This document shows, in pieces, positions 21,134 to 33,491 of a stretch of DNA of 64,000 nucleotides. Position 1 is the stretch's first letter. Each line of letters starts with the position of its first letter. The DNA is from Emmonsiellopsis sp. PD_33 (lineage: Eukaryota; Ascomycota; Eurotiomycetes; Onygenales; Ajellomycetaceae). The notes under the pieces were generated by a model. The model was not told the origin of the DNA, ran no database searches, and saw only the letters and a program-made list of their open reading frames with translations. The stretch covers positions 1-64,000 of the forward strand of contig JANTQF010000022.1 in the NCBI GenBank assembly GCA_032988165.1. The letters are read 5' to 3'. The position numbers were made by a program, and so were the translations under genes.

Positions 21134-23657
21134 CTAACGATGAGTCTTCTTCTGTGGAGATGGGAAGTACTCAGAGCCATCGCTCTCATCCTGGGAACGT
21201 TTCCGGCTGTGTCCATAAGCTAGCTCGGAATTACGGTGTGCGGGTGAAGAAATAGATGCCATGGAAGCAGTAGCCCATGGGTGTGGGTTAGGTCCTATGG
21301 TGCGGCGACGCGAAGCAGTTGTGGGAGGTGAGCGGTACGAGCTTTGCTCGGTTTGGTGAGGAAGATACTGCCCAAATTGGCCTGCGATATCTTCGCGGCT
21401 ATATGGGTTGAATTGGTTGTTTTGCCCAAGGCCCTGAATTGCGTTAGTAGATTGGCTGCGGACAAACCCGGAGGGATTTCCAAGCATGCCCCTATTGGCC
21501 ATGGGGCCAGGACCGAAAAAATGGCTGCTTGACGAGTTCAACAGCTGGTTGTGCATAGCCACGGGGAAATTTCCAGAGTCGTTATAATTTGACCCCCTAT
21601 CTGGGGTGGATGTCATTGCTGGGCTAGAGAATCCGACCGAGTGCGGCTGCACAAGTGGGCTGCTGTTCAGCGTCATGTTTTGAACATTGGCATTAATGGT
21701 CGAAGGCGTGGAACTCTTGGTGGGAAGCTCCCGTCGTGGAGTGCTGAACGGGGTGCAAAGGCCATCTCCTACATCCGACTCACGCTTGGCTGGTGTCGAT
21801 TTAGAGTTGGATCTGGAGTGGCCCAAAGCCTGCTTGCCAGCGTTCATAACCTCTCCCTTGCGTTTGTTGAGGTTTTTATTTGCAACAACACGCTAATATA
21901 TCGTCAGGAATACTCGAAGATCAAGAGGAAAGAGTCAACTACTTACGTTCTTAGCACCAACTGGGTCATCAACAAAGGTGTACGTGTAAAACGGGTCTAG
22001 CAAATGCTTGCAGATCGTCTTCTGGGTCTGCGAGGTGGTTGTTAGTATGTCAGATATTTTTTGAGGTGAGAAAGCTGCATACCCAGAGACAATCCACAAT
22101 GCTCTCCATTCTCTCCTTAAAAGTCGGGATCAGGCCGGTGTTCTTGCACTTGGCATCATAGATAGCGAGAAGGGGCCCATTCTCATGGCGCCCAATACAC
22201 GCGTCCTATCGCAAACATATGTCAGTATCCTTGGCAAATACCGCGGGTATTGAGCACAAACCAAGATATTCCAACACACGATCTCCATCCGAATAGGATT
22301 GTGCTTTTGCTCGCGAAATGGGCGGATCATGCCCTCATTGTCTTCTGCATACTTGATACTCTTCATGGCTTTGAGCATTTCAGCGACAATCTTCTTCTTT
22401 TCCTCCATCGTCCTTGGAATAGTACTGTCGTACTCCACTTGAGTTTCGAATGCTCGCCACGTGTTGGCTTCTTCAAGAGACGAGAAATGGAGCTCCGGGT
22501 CTGGTTCGTCATGGCCCATGGATGGCGTAGCGTCCTGTTCCTGTACTTCTACCGGGCGGTGGAGGGTAGATGGCAACTCGTGATATAGGCTAATGGGGGT
22601 GGCCGTTGGTGGAGGGTAGGTGTGACGATGCGCATGATTTTGGCTCGTAGCTGCGTCCGACACCGCGCCAGTGGTTGCAGAGCGAGAACGGAACTCGGAC
22701 TTTTGCTTCATTTCGCGATCTGGGTTGGAGGGTATAGCGTCAAGCTGGAAAAAATCCAAGTTCACTGCTCCCGATGAGGTGTATTGAGTATCCTCTTGTG
22801 GAAAAACAGGGCTGGTTGGATTTTGCTGCGGAGACGGGGAGAATGTGTGCTGAGGGACTGGGCTAGCTGGGTTTTGCAGTAGGGATGGGGAGATTGTGGG
22901 CTCAGAAACTGGACTAGCTGCCTTCTGCAACAGAGCTGGAGAGATTGTGCTGCCGCACACGGCGTGAGGGGGGGATGGAAAACTGGGTGCTGCGCCTCCA
23001 GTCGAATGTTGAACTGTGGCCTCGGGCTTAGCAGCTGGGCCTATGCGTGCCAGGTCTGTATCACTATCACGAGAGTTCGATAGCTCTGATGGAGGCGTGA
23101 CAGTAAGGCTATCTGTCGCAGCCGGGAAATTGGAAGTGTTAACCGTGGCTACATAGTCACATTGGACTCAATTAGTACTCATTGGTAGAAACCGCAAAAA
23201 ACTGCTATAGAAGTAATTTCACTACCCGTTCTCCCCGGGGATTTCCATTTGGATTTTCATGTTGTTTACATGCCGTTCCGAACAATTGACCGTTGGGCGG
23301 GAAACGGGGAACATAGAGCAATGTGGGACACGACTAGAAAAGGGATCACATACCTTCTCCTCCCAAAGCATCAACCGGTTCGGAAAGATCTTCTTCACCC
23401 GCCTTGTATTCGAAAACGGGATTTTCATCATTGGTGGACTCTGCAAACTCATCATATACGGAGGTGAAGAACCCTTCCTCAAAGTGGCTTCTATGCGTTA
23501 GCCTACATGACACTTAACGCACCTAGCGAAAGCTTGGATCTACCACTTACCTATTCGCAAGACTCTCCATCATCATGTTGTTAACAAACGAATTATCCGG
23601 GTACACAGGCTGATTATTTAGAAGATTGAAGTTGCTCATATCTTCGTCGAAGTCCAT
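21134..23657 (-). CDS. Conserved Ser/Pro-rich protein of unknown function
   Basis: Six exons on the minus strand: 23551-23657, 23354-23490, 22262-23148, 22083-22205, 21947-22027 and 21134-21892. They give 697 aa, with all phases consistent. The N-terminus is acidic (MDFDEDMSNFNLLNN). A long low-complexity region with tandem SP motifs follows (ISPSLLQNPASPVPQHTF). The best-conserved-looking core is at about residues 310-445 and includes SLEEANTWRAFETQVEYDS, KAMKSIKYAEDNEGM, ACIGRHENGPLLAIYDAKC and KTICKHLLDPFYTYTFVDD. The C-terminus is Ser/Asn-rich with a basic RKRS cluster and ends PSPQKKTHR, a possible nuclear signal. Intron 2 is 205 nt. I do not recognise the family; a nuclear developmental regulator (MedA-like) is one possibility I cannot confirm. 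Confidence 0.7.
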
Positions 23658-26600
23658 CTTTGCGGATAATTGGAACTCCAGTCAAATCGAAGGAATCCTG
23701 GAAGTCTAATTAACTCGTGCGATCCGCCCGTCTTGTCCGAGAAATAACGAGCACTAGATTCAGCATTAGCGAGAATTCTTCAACCGATCGAGCCTATGGA
23801 AGGGAGCTGCGGGAAATACCTTCTCTTGGAGACCGTGCGTGACAGTTAGGACAGATGAAGTTGATTCTGTATTTTGCTTGAGAATCCGGCTACGACAGCC
23901 TGTCACGGGGATGTTCACACGATACTACTAGAAGGTTAGCTTTTTGCCTGCGCATGTCGGAGAGCCAGGAATAAACAGGTTCGCTTACCACAAAAGCGTC
24001 GAAAAGGCGCAAAAGAAGAGGGGAGCTGGTCGGAACGTCCACCCGAGCTCAAGGAGGGATTGGATAGCGAGACGATCTGGTTTTCACCGTGCAGGTCGCC
24101 GGTCCTATGACTGGTCGATCCTTGGTCTAGCGAAGGTGAAATACACACTAGGTGTATGTCGTGGCAGGTGGTCAACGGCGCAAGATAGCGATGTTGTGAA
24201 GATAGGTAATCCGGAAACCTGTAACTGTAGATGGAATAAGAAAGGAAGGTGATGAAAAATCTTGGATGATGGAAAGGGAAAAAGAGGGGATCAAGAAGAC
24301 GCAAAATAGGGGGGCTGGGCATGTTGATTTTGATATTCACCGGTCGTGAATATGTTGGGCGAGATTCACTGCGAAAAGGATTACCAGCCACCATCTTTGA
24401 GATATTCAGGAGGTGAATGGATCATATCGCCCATACTCAGGGCCCTCTAGGGAGAGGCTAATTCGATATTGAAAAAGCCCTTGGACCTATTAAGAAGTAT
24501 ACCTCATAGAGACACCTCAGGGGGACATGTCTATTGACAAGGGGGTGAAATAATCGCCGAACGGTATATTTTATTCATTATTTGATCGAACAATCGAGAT
24601 TGAGAAGGCGAACGTTTCGATCGAGGTCAAAGACTGTCTGTGTTAAAGTACTAAATCCGTTGGGGAATAGTCATTCGGGAGCCGCCATGCCAGCCACCTC
24701 CTGGCAGTTGCCTGGGTGGTTGGGAGACAGTGAATTCGGCCTGGTGAGCAAACCATTATTCTTGTCAGCAATTTATGCCCAGTATCTGCAGAATCGCGGC
24801 AAGGGCAATTCTTTCCAATACCAAATATTCAACATGGAAAACCTTACCACAGAAGTTCTGATAGACCAGCTGTCCTGCTAAAGACAAGCGGGAAAAGTAG
24901 CTAGCATTGAGCATCTTGCATTCCAAAAATTAAACTAACCAAGGTCCCGCTATAGACCTTGAGCCCATACGACAGCCTGGCCCTCGAACCGCAAGTCGAA
25001 GCTTTGCTCTTGAAGAGAATGGTTTCAAACTGGCCTGGAACGGGCTGACAAACGCCGTTTAGACAGGCCAAACATGGCCACGAATCCCTCACTGTCTGTC
25101 TAGATCGTTCTAGTCTGTCCCAGGCATTAGAACTGCTGGGAATCATTGCTAGAGATAATAAACCAGCCACCAGCCCAACGGTCAGCCAGGACCCATGGAA
25201 TGTAGATTTGCTAGGGAGCCGTCAAAGCAATATTCTCCAATTGATCCCGTTTGTTCGTAGTTAATATGGTCCTAGAAGAAGAAGCAGAAGAAGAAGAGGG
25301 ATAAAGCAGCTAGAACGAGGCTCTAACGGGCCGCTTCTTAATTAATGCCGGGGACCAATGGAAAAAGAATGAGAGAAAGTCCCTGTTGGATTCAGTGCAG
25401 AGAGCGAAACTAGAGCAATAGCTGCTCTGCTTCAAGCGAGGGCACAAGGGGAGTTGGCCAAAGAGATGGTCTGCCAGTGTAAAACACCGGTACAATGGCG
25501 AAAAACAAGAATATTATCCCCGACAATCGCATTAACCGGTAATCCGCATTGTTAGCTACAGCCTTGATAAATCCTAGGCAATAGCGGAGTGGCGGCGTCG
25601 GAGAGCGTAACTCCCACACCACTCATGGAAGGGTGGGTATACAATGGGGCAAAGAAGGGAATTAGGTGCCTTAAAATCTGAGGAGTAATTAAACAACAAG
25701 ATTAGTTGCAGAATATCATCCAAAATGCCTGTATTTGAAGGACATTTTGTGGCTGTTGTTGATTTAAACTCGTGTGGTTCCGATGGGACGTTGAATTAAG
25801 CTCAGCCCGCAGAAGCACGGTCCACATCGCCAAGCTGATCAACCCAAGCCCCTACATGCACCATCAGGCTTCAGGAGGCTTCTCTGTATATCGACGCAAT
25901 CTATGCATTTACCATGGGAGAACAAAGGGAGCACGCTTTGTACATAATGCGACTGATGGCCACGTTGGATATATGGGGCCTTCTATAATACACCTCGAGA
26001 ATTGTACGCCAAGACACTCTAGCTAGATAATGCAAGAAACCCTTCCGGAGGCAAGGTTATCCAGAAGGAAAACCTAGTGGATCAATCTATTTATGTGCGC
26101 ATCAGAATTTCGAGGATGCAGATGATGTTATGAAAATGATATCAAGAAAACTGTGGCAAAGATTTACACATCCATTTTCAACGGCAGGAACAAGGGTTCT
26201 GTCGCGCTTTCAACTTCCATTCTTTCCTTGTCCGTTTTTCCATGTCCACAAACACTGACAAGAGCTTTGTTTTATAAAGCTCATAATTCAGCCAGTGGAT
26301 AATGCATATGGTTATACTATTGCCGACTGACCATTATACTTCCCCGAGCTATCGAATTATTTCGCCATCTATAAGGTAGGTAACGAGAAAACAGTGGGTC
26401 TCGGGACGTTGAATTGGTACGAAACTAGCCCCATGCATACTAGGGATCGATAGATTGTCGTTTCTAACCGTTGAACTCCCTGTCGGGTTTCAGATAGACA
26501 ATCGCAAAGGCGTTTCAATATTGCGTTATCGTAGGGTGGCCGCGACGCTCGGAGATATTCGATCGATATGTCTCTTCGGAAATTGGCGCTACTTCTAAGC

Positions 26601-27071
26601 ACCTATGTCGCCATCGGAATAGGCTTCTTTCGCCAGAACCCTTTTTCGAATTTAATCCGCAATCGATCGCTATCTCCGCCAGCCGTGGTGGACTGTCCTC
26701 CTGATTACATCCCGTACTGCCAGGCAGAGGCTAGAGACATGAGCTCGAGGCAAATTCCCCCGGAGTTTATACCCAGTTTGGAGAATATATGTCCCGTAAC
26801 AGATGAGTGAGTGAAGACCATTGATCTTGTATCTGACTGCGATTCTGAACCGGTTCATAACAAGGAACCAACAAGCCGATGGAGAATGCGCACCCTGTTC
26901 AACCAAAGGATGTTGAGTATTCATGGGTGTCTTCCCCAGTTCTATGGGGGAAAGGTAGATAATGGTCCTTTGGAAGGGGTTAATTGCGGATATTTTGGAT
27001 CCAACGTTGAGGCGGGCGGCGGAGAGCTGGAAAATCGGCCGTTCGCTAAATGCCTTCGAACGGTTGAAGTT
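23658..27071. other. Long gene-poor region
   Basis: 3.4 kb without a supportable gene. CG use is normal, so it is not part of the degenerate island. Candidate frames were examined: minus 23936-24394 (probably long 5' leader of the neighbour), plus 24582-24881, minus 24901-25170, and plus 26568-26810. The last begins with a hydrophobic signal-like segment, MSLRKLALLLSTYVAIGIGF. None has a domain or clean intron pattern. A short GAA/CAG-rich stretch lies at about 25,275-25,300. Confidence 0.4.
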
Positions 27072-28538
27072 TTATAATGCCCATATTTTTAACGTGTTGT
27101 CGATGTTATCGGCAATGACCTGGCTGCCGGGAAAACTGGCATTGACATTTGACTCTACCGTTCCATTTCCTTCATTTTCATCCAGCGCGGGATACTTTTT
27201 TTGCCCCGAGCAAGTTGCTACTACGCTCCCCATCGGATGGACCACAGCGCTCGTCACAGGATCTGGTTCATTGTCAGTCACAGCCAATTAGTTAGCCATA
27301 AGTAGGATAGCAACTTACCACAATGGACTTTTCTTTCCCAAGATGGCTGTTTCCCATCCCCGGCAACTCCTGTGGGATTTGTCCACACTTTCACTATCCC
27401 ATCTGTCCCGCCAGCCCAGATCTCCGCAGGATTTCGTTCGCTGCCCGCAACATAATCAGCTTTAAGTCTTTGGTTCGTCATCCCCTCCCGTCCCTCCAAC
27501 CATCCAACCAATTGGCCAGTCACCCGAATGTCATATACTAGAATTCCCTTGCTCTTACGTTCGAGAACGAATAGATATCTACCACATGAGCTCCAAAGGA
27601 CTTGTGTAATCCCCTGTCCCCCAATATATGGGTCTGCTCCAGTGCCTTCGATACTGAAGGTAGCGATAGTATCCCCGCTTCCGTTGGACCCATAAAGGCC
27701 AATATGTCTTGTAAACGTGCCCGCCGCCAAGATCCCATCGCCAGCTGGGCTTATGGCCATAGTTGAAACAATGCCCTTCATCCCAATGCCACCGCCAACT
27801 ATCTTCTTCCGTTTACTTGGGATAGTAAGGAGTCTCGACACCGGGCCATCTTTTCCAGGACGAGAGATGTCGAATAAACAGATTAGGCTGTCGGATCCAG
27901 TCAGGAAGTGGGTGCCGTTTAGACTTGATGGGTAAAGAATTGAATGGGGCGTTATGAACGCTTCCGTTGTGGGAGATATTAAGCTATACGAAGCCAAAAT
28001 ACCGGGGTATAAAGCGGAACTCAGTCTAATTGGATGTTCTCTAATAGAAGAGAGTACCAAGGTGGTAGATGAATCTTGCAGCGAGTAGAATGGGTATATC
28101 GCTGTCGCATATATAGGTTCTGTTGATGGAATGGTATGGTAAGGTTCTAATTCATGGGGGGTTTCCCTTTCGTCGAGTAGATCTGTGGGCCTGCAAGAAA
28201 ATAATTAGTATAGCCAGATAGAATGTCGAGAAGAGAACGTACAAGATAAAAGTTCTGACATGATTATCTGCTGAATTCGTAATGATGCTTGTTCCATCCG
28301 CGGACCTATTGAAGACGAGTAAGCCCATAAGGCCATTAAAAATTTGTATGGGACGACCGATCTCATACCAGTGTGCTTCTTTGAAGTAATTGGACTCACG
28401 CCCCCTAACTTTTCCAGCCGTTGGCTCTTGGTGGTTTGATGAATAAGCCCTGTTAGTGGTTGATGATTGATAGTTCTGGCTTGATGCCACACAGGTCAAT
28501 TCAAAAGGGGGATCGGGCGGATTCAAATTATCTGCCAT
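27072..28538 (-). CDS. WD40 protein, WRAP53/TCAB1 and Swt21-like
   Basis: Three exons on the minus strand: 28243-28538, 27319-28190 and 27072-27262, giving 452 aa. Motifs such as LICLFDISRPGKDGP, GIVSTMAISPAGDGILAAG and TRHIGLYGSNG, followed by GQGITQVLWSSCGRYLF, are typical of the telomerase Cajal body protein 1 (WRAP53) branch of WD40 proteins. The fungal counterpart is Swt21. The protein closes with a NTLKIWAL blade. These proteins bind small nuclear or small Cajal-body RNPs; Swt21 in yeast affects splicing. The upstream residues SADNHVRTF form the first WD-like strand. Introns are 52 and 56 nt with TACTAAT and CTAACT branch sites. The stop is close to an open 3' region; no overlap with another gene is seen. 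Confidence 0.8.
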
Positions 28539-28915
28539 TTTTGGGGATAGCGGTATTTATGACTCCAAAGATGAATGCCGGGAGTCAGGGAGGTATACAA
28601 AAGTCTCTTGAACAAGACTTCGTTCGAGATACACTTGCTCACAATTTGAACATTAGTATTATAGATATCCCTCCATGCGTCCTTTTCGATTCTTCAAATA
28701 GGGAATGAAGCATATGAGGCGTCAATGCATATCAGCTGCACAACAGTGAGCCGACCACCGATTTAGAGAAGAGGAAGAGGATATTACGGAAATATCTTCC
28801 CTGGTCAATTCGCAGAGAAAAACACATGGACTGCGGAAAATCTACTAGTAATAAAAGCTGTTCAGTTCAAGTCGAAGAGTTGATGACGAGCGCGCTTATC
28901 ACTTCCACGCTAAAG
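28539..28915. other. Short intergenic region
   Basis: Upstream of the WD40 gene and downstream of the possible small gene at 28916-29257. It contains no convincing coding frame and no repeat. Confidence 0.4.
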
Positions 28916-29257
28916 TTAACTAGCGCTCGGCAAAGCCTTGCAGCTTAAATAAGCGCGCAAATTTACGCGGGAAAACAAACGCCCAAACAGCTCCAACCCT
29001 GTGCCCATTGACTTTTTGTTCGACATATCTCCGCCTTTTTCTGTTTCGCCAGCCGCTAGCCATTCTTTCAAGACAGGGCCCCATTCACCCTCCTTCCTAG
29101 CGATCCATTCTTTGTTTGATTTGCTGGCGGCCATGTTCTCGACGCGAACCTCTGCGCCCGCAACCGGAGGGCTGACGGTGAACACATCTTCAGCAAACTC
29201 TTTGTTGTAAGTAGACCTTATAGCTTTACATATGTTATCCCTTTCCTTCTTTGGCAT
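28916..29257 (-). CDS. Possible small gene of unknown function
   Basis: A single-exon minus-strand frame of 113 codons starting MPKKERDNICKAIRSTYNK. It is charged, with SNKEWIARKEGEWGPVLKEW looking helical, and composition and periodicity are like coding sequence. I do not recognise it. Its ATG is only 67 bp from the start codon of the divergent nucleoporin gene, which is tight for two promoters. The bases before the ATG (CGACTAACATGCCAAAG) also look like an intron branch site plus acceptor, so the real gene may start farther upstream or begin in another exon. It could also be a chance frame. Confidence 0.35.
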   Translation of the reverse strand: MPKKERDNICKAIRSTYNKEFAEDVFTVSPPVAGAEVRVENMAASKSNKEWIARKEGEWGPVLKEWLAAGETEKGGDMSNKKSMGTGLELFGRLFSRVNLRAYLSCKALPSAS

Positions 29258-29324
29258 GTTAGTCGTTGCGATCTACAACTATCTTCTATTTGTCTTCTCG
29301 GGCCATCGTGGGTGATTGCCCGCC

Positions 29325-30926
29325 ATGTCTTCGTCTGATCGTGCGGAGCGGAGGGGAGAAAATACCGCGGAGCAAGATGAAGAGCTTGCAGAACAGACAG
29401 TTCTTGATGCTTACTACCATAATATTATCAATAGTGGAAATAGCGCGGCGCAATCGAACCCAGCAGCTACGTCTGCTGCCGGCGGGGGTTTGTTCGGAAT
29501 CGGTGGAACGAGCACTCCCGCGACGACGCAGGCCCAGTCCGGAGGCTTGTTTTCCGGGCTTGGTGGGCAACAACAAAAGCCTGCCGGAGGAAACCTATTT
29601 GGTATAGGCGGAGGCACGCAACAGACGCAACCGCAGAGTTCAGGCGGCCTTTTTGGAGCCGCCGGGACAGGAACCACACAGCAAGCGGGGACTACTGGCG
29701 GATCGCTTTTTGGAGCTAATGCTCCTCAGCAGCAGCAGACTCAACAGACGGGTGGTTTATTCGGTGCTGCGCAACAGAAGCCTGCCAGTGCTGCTGGTGG
29801 TTCGCTGTTTGGGGGCGCTGCTCCCACCTCCCAAGCACAGTCGACCCCTTCGTTGTTTGGTGGACTAGGACAGACCACAGGCGCAACCACAGGCGCAACC
29901 ACTGGCGGATTATTGTAATTACCACCTTACGTACTGCCTTCTTCCACGTCGGACATTTACTAATGGCTATATCTGTACAGTGGCTCTACCCAAACACAAC
30001 AACAGACTCAACAGCAACAGCAACAGCCATCGCTTTCGTTATTTGGAAACCGAAATGCTACCGGGCAGGCCGAACAGCGGCCCGCAGGGTCGACTGTCCA
30101 AGGTGTCAAAATCGACGTTTCTAACCTCGTCCCTACGACAAAATTCGAAAGCTGCACCGACGAGCTGAAAAAGGAGATCGAAACTATGGACACCATCATC
30201 CTTAACCAAATACGCATGTGCAACGAAGTCTCGGACATCCTCCCTACAATCGCGTCCCAGGGCGCCCTTATACCAAACGACGTCGATCACGTCCAAGGAA
30301 AACTCGATACCCTCCAAGAAGCACTCGAAAACGACGCCAGAGGCATCGAAAACGCCCGCAACCTCGTAGTCCGCGACGCAGGCGAGGCGAAACTCGCCTT
30401 CCGTGCCCTTGACACACTCCTCCTACCCCTCCAATACCAACCTACAAATGCAGACAGATGGCTATCCCCCACCCAACAAAACCAATCGCTCCCTAGACAC
30501 TCTATCCGCTCAGCCGTCGGCGGTCGACACATGCTCGCACTCCCCGAGGACGCCGAAGCGGACTCCAGTCTCACCGCCAACGGCGGACCGACCAATCTAG
30601 TCGACTACTTCTCGCAGCGCACGGACGACATGAACCTCGTGGTGGAGGGTTATAGGAAGAACTTGAAGGAGATCGAAGACCATCTCCGTGGCGTCGAGGC
30701 ATCTCTTAATCAGCAAATCAATGATCTGTCTTCCAGAAGCCGAGATGGCGGGGCGCCCTCGCATGCTGCGGCGTCTAGAGCTAGTGAGCTCGCCGCGACG
30801 CTGGGGGATGTGGAGACTGCCATTCTTGGGGTCGCGGGTCGGGTTGGGGGAGTTAGGGAGGAGGTTCAGGAGCTGGTTCTGGGACCTGTGGGGATGTCGG
30901 GGGCTGGAATGACGAATGGTTGGTGA
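29325..30926 (+). CDS. NUP49: GLFG-repeat nucleoporin Nup49
   Basis: Two exons, 29325-29914 and 29981-30926, giving 511 aa. The N-terminal 220 residues after a short acidic leader are FG/GLFG repeats (GGLFGIGG, GGLFSGLGG, GGSLFGAN, GGLFGAAQ and others) in Gln/Thr/Ala-rich spacers. The last GLFG is split by the 66-nt intron, which carries a TTACTAATG branch site. The C-terminal half is predicted coiled coil, with FESCTDELKKEIETMDTII and later DLSSRSRDGG. This is the plan of Nup49 (Nup58 in animals), a member of the central-channel Nsp1-Nup57-Nup49 complex of the nuclear pore. Nup57 is the main alternative; the simple GLFG set and the coiled-coil length favour Nup49. The first in-frame ATG (29325) was chosen over an in-frame TTG 9 nt earlier. 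Confidence 0.75.
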
Positions 30927-31739
30927 ATAATATAAATCTCAAAACGGATGCGTTATAGGCTTGATGCTACGCTACGCTGTGTCTCAGTGTCACATGTTAT
31001 ATGATAGAGTGCTGGCTGGGTGTATATGGTGTTTTGTTGCTTGGTGTTTTGGGGGCGTTTTTCTTTTCTTTTCTTTTTTTGGCTCTGTTCTCCTTTTTTT
31101 TTTTTTTTTTTTGTCCTATGAGGGCATGGATGGATTTAGGCCTAATGATCTTTCCTTAGTTGCAATTGGTGTTGTCTATTTCTCCTTCCTTGGGGATTTT
31201 TTATATATTAGCCCCTTTTCTAGTTTGGAGTGGGCAATATTAGTAGGTATTATTGTTGCTGGGAGGGCTTCCGGATTATTTGACTGGTAGACGATTTAGA
31301 TCGGCATATATCCTGACTACGGAGTTATTACAGCGACAAACTGAACGCCAATAAAAGAGGGGTAAGATTCTAGCCACCAGGCGTCATGGTTCAGGTTGCG
31401 CTACTGACGTAATCCCCCCCCAACCCCCTTTTTTTCCTAGAAAAGCTAAACAGCCCCAAGCCAGATGATACTTGTTGCAGTTTATAATGTTTTGCTTGTG
31501 TGAGTCTTTCCTATAATTTACCATTGAAATCTAAACTCTGTTTAACCATTATCAGTATTCAAATGATGATAATGGATCCCTCCTATGAGTGGGGCAATAG
31601 AAAAAGGGGAGAGGCAAAATATATATGTTATCAACCCGTCAAAATGCAATGACATACAACAAAGAACAGAAACCACAATCTTGGGTATATATAAAACAGC
31701 GGTAAAAGATGAAAATAACACCTAAATTTATTGATGATG
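30927..31739. other. Convergent intergenic region with a poly-T run
   Basis: 3' flanks of NUP49 and of the RING-finger gene. A T homopolymer of about 20 lies near 31,092-31,112, with T-rich pyrimidine tracts before it. No gene is supported; the plus-strand frame at 30961-31290 is almost pure Phe/Leu low complexity. Confidence 0.45.
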
Positions 31740-33134
31740 TTATAGCCGCGAGTTAGAGTTGTTCATAGCATTCTCTCTAGAGAACATGCTACCGCCCCGT
31801 GGGTCAGGATCGGATGGGCGGCCGATTTTGATACCGGAGCTTAAACCATAATTATTGACGTTATTTTGGTTATGTGAGAACCTGCTTTCCATTTTATCTG
31901 GTGAGCGACGCTGCAGTCGGGGGGAAACTGGGTTTGAAGGCATGAGAGTATGCTGGCGCTCCGGGTATGAGGTTCTATGACTTGACAGCGGAGGACCAGG
32001 TAACCTGGTACGATGCTGTGGGGTGGCTGGGGGAATGTTCCCTGGAAACAAATTAGGATAAATAGGTAAAAGAATAGGTCATAGGAGGACATACCAGGAC
32101 GGAATCCTCTCGATAGACCGCTGGGGGGAGGCATCGCTGCATAGTCTAGTGGATTCTTGGTACCGCTACCGCTACCGCTACCGCTTCCACTTCGCTGATG
32201 TGGGTGTAATTGTTCGACTCCGGAGTTATTAGTCGGGTATCGGGCGGGGCTCCGCATAGGGGAGGGCGCAAGAGACGTCATCGGTCGATACAGGTCATTC
32301 TCTGCGCTGGAGTGGGATCTAGGGGCTGCCACAAAAGACTCAAGCACTTGGCTGACGGAATCGGAAGCTGCCGTCTGAATCTGAGACCGCATAGCTCGGG
32401 TTTTAAGCAAGTTATAAAGGTTCGTCGTCTGCGCATGCTTTTTGCTCTTTTCCCGATAGAGCTCGACTAGCTCATGGTTCTTCTTCTGGAGCTGGTCCTG
32501 GCTCATTTGCATTTCTAAAGCGCGATTTCTAAGGTTAGAGGCCGAATAAAGTGATGCAGGGGGCGAGTAATACCAGAAATACGACTCTGAAGATTTGATA
32601 TTTCCGAATTCGCGTCGTGAATGACTTTATCCATCTGTTGGTTCAGCGCTCCATATTTATCCGTCAGACTCTTCCCAAGATATTCTTGATAAAAGCTGCC
32701 AAACGTCAGATACACGCGCAATGAAACATTAGATTCCATCAAGCGTACATTTCTTGAGTAGTCTGGTACGTCCAAAACGCCATAGCTCGCCCAGCACACT
32801 CCATTATCGTGCTAGGATCTAGACCGCTCAATACACTAGTTTTGTAGTCCTCCGTGGGATTCAAAATGGTGGAAACGGCGTCATCAGGGTTGAGGAGGCT
32901 TGCTTGGCAGGCAGGACACTGTCTATCTGCCCCCGTCGATTGGGATAGCCCCAGGTGGTCCGCACATCGAAGGCAGAAGATGTGACTAGATCGCTCATTA
33001 GTCAACTGTACATCAAGAAGTTACCTTAAATAAAAAGACACTTACGAGCAAGTTGTTACAACGGCCCTCTCGTTCAATGTGGCCCTGCATTTCAAGGAGT
33101 TGCAGCGCAGACAAAAATCCAAAGCTTGGGCCAT
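31740..33134 (-). CDS. HEI10/CCNB1IP1-like RING protein (meiotic crossover factor)
   Basis: Five exons on the minus strand: 33046-33134, 32749-32985, 32574-32695, 32095-32514 and 31740-32041, giving 389 aa. The N-terminal RING begins CLRCNSLKCRATLNERAVVT and continues across intron 1 as CSHIFCLRC, closing with RQCPAC. This closely follows the HEI10 pattern. A conserved segment AFWTYQTTQE leads into a coiled coil (FYQEYLGKSLTDKYGALN, then QDQLQKKNHELVELYREK). The C-terminal half is disordered, Ser/Pro-rich, with a GSGSGSGSG run. HEI10 proteins act on meiotic chromosome axes as SUMO/ubiquitin ligases that select crossover sites. The acceptor at 32515 was chosen over a nearer one because only it keeps the coiled-coil frame open. 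Confidence 0.85.
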
Positions 33135-33491
33135 GATGAGAGGCAGACAGCAACGAGCAATGTTACAAGAACAGGAACCGCCGCAATCCAAAAGAAGTCC
33201 TTCATCAGCGAATCTGGCATGCAACGAAGAGGAGATCGAGCCAAGATGTCGTTGAGATTAAGTCCAGGCCGGAGGTTGGATTACCGCTTTAGGAAACCAC
33301 CCAGCGGAGCCGCATCTCCAACGACTGAGAGATAAACTATGGGAAAGCGACAAGTTTTGCTGGAATAAATGTGTGTACGGTTAACAAAACTAATGGATGT
33401 ATTGATAGGTGCCATTTCTATCCCTAAAATGAAGCAACGCCATGCTCACGTACCCAAATCACAATTCAAAATGTTGAAAGACCAAACCTGC
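33135..33491. other. Intergenic region between two minus-strand genes
   Basis: Promoter of the HEI10-like gene and 3' flank of the XAP5 gene. No additional gene seen. Confidence 0.4.

Noticed and set aside
23222..23482. Open frames within the 205-nt intron and exon 2 of the Ser/Pro-rich gene
   Set aside because: Intron 23149-23353 has a proper donor, a TACTAAT branch site and TAG acceptor, and keeps phase; the frames are incidental.
26568..26810. Possible small secreted protein with a signal-like N-terminus
   Set aside because: The hydrophobic start is suggestive, but the frame is short, has no intron support and no recognisable mature region.
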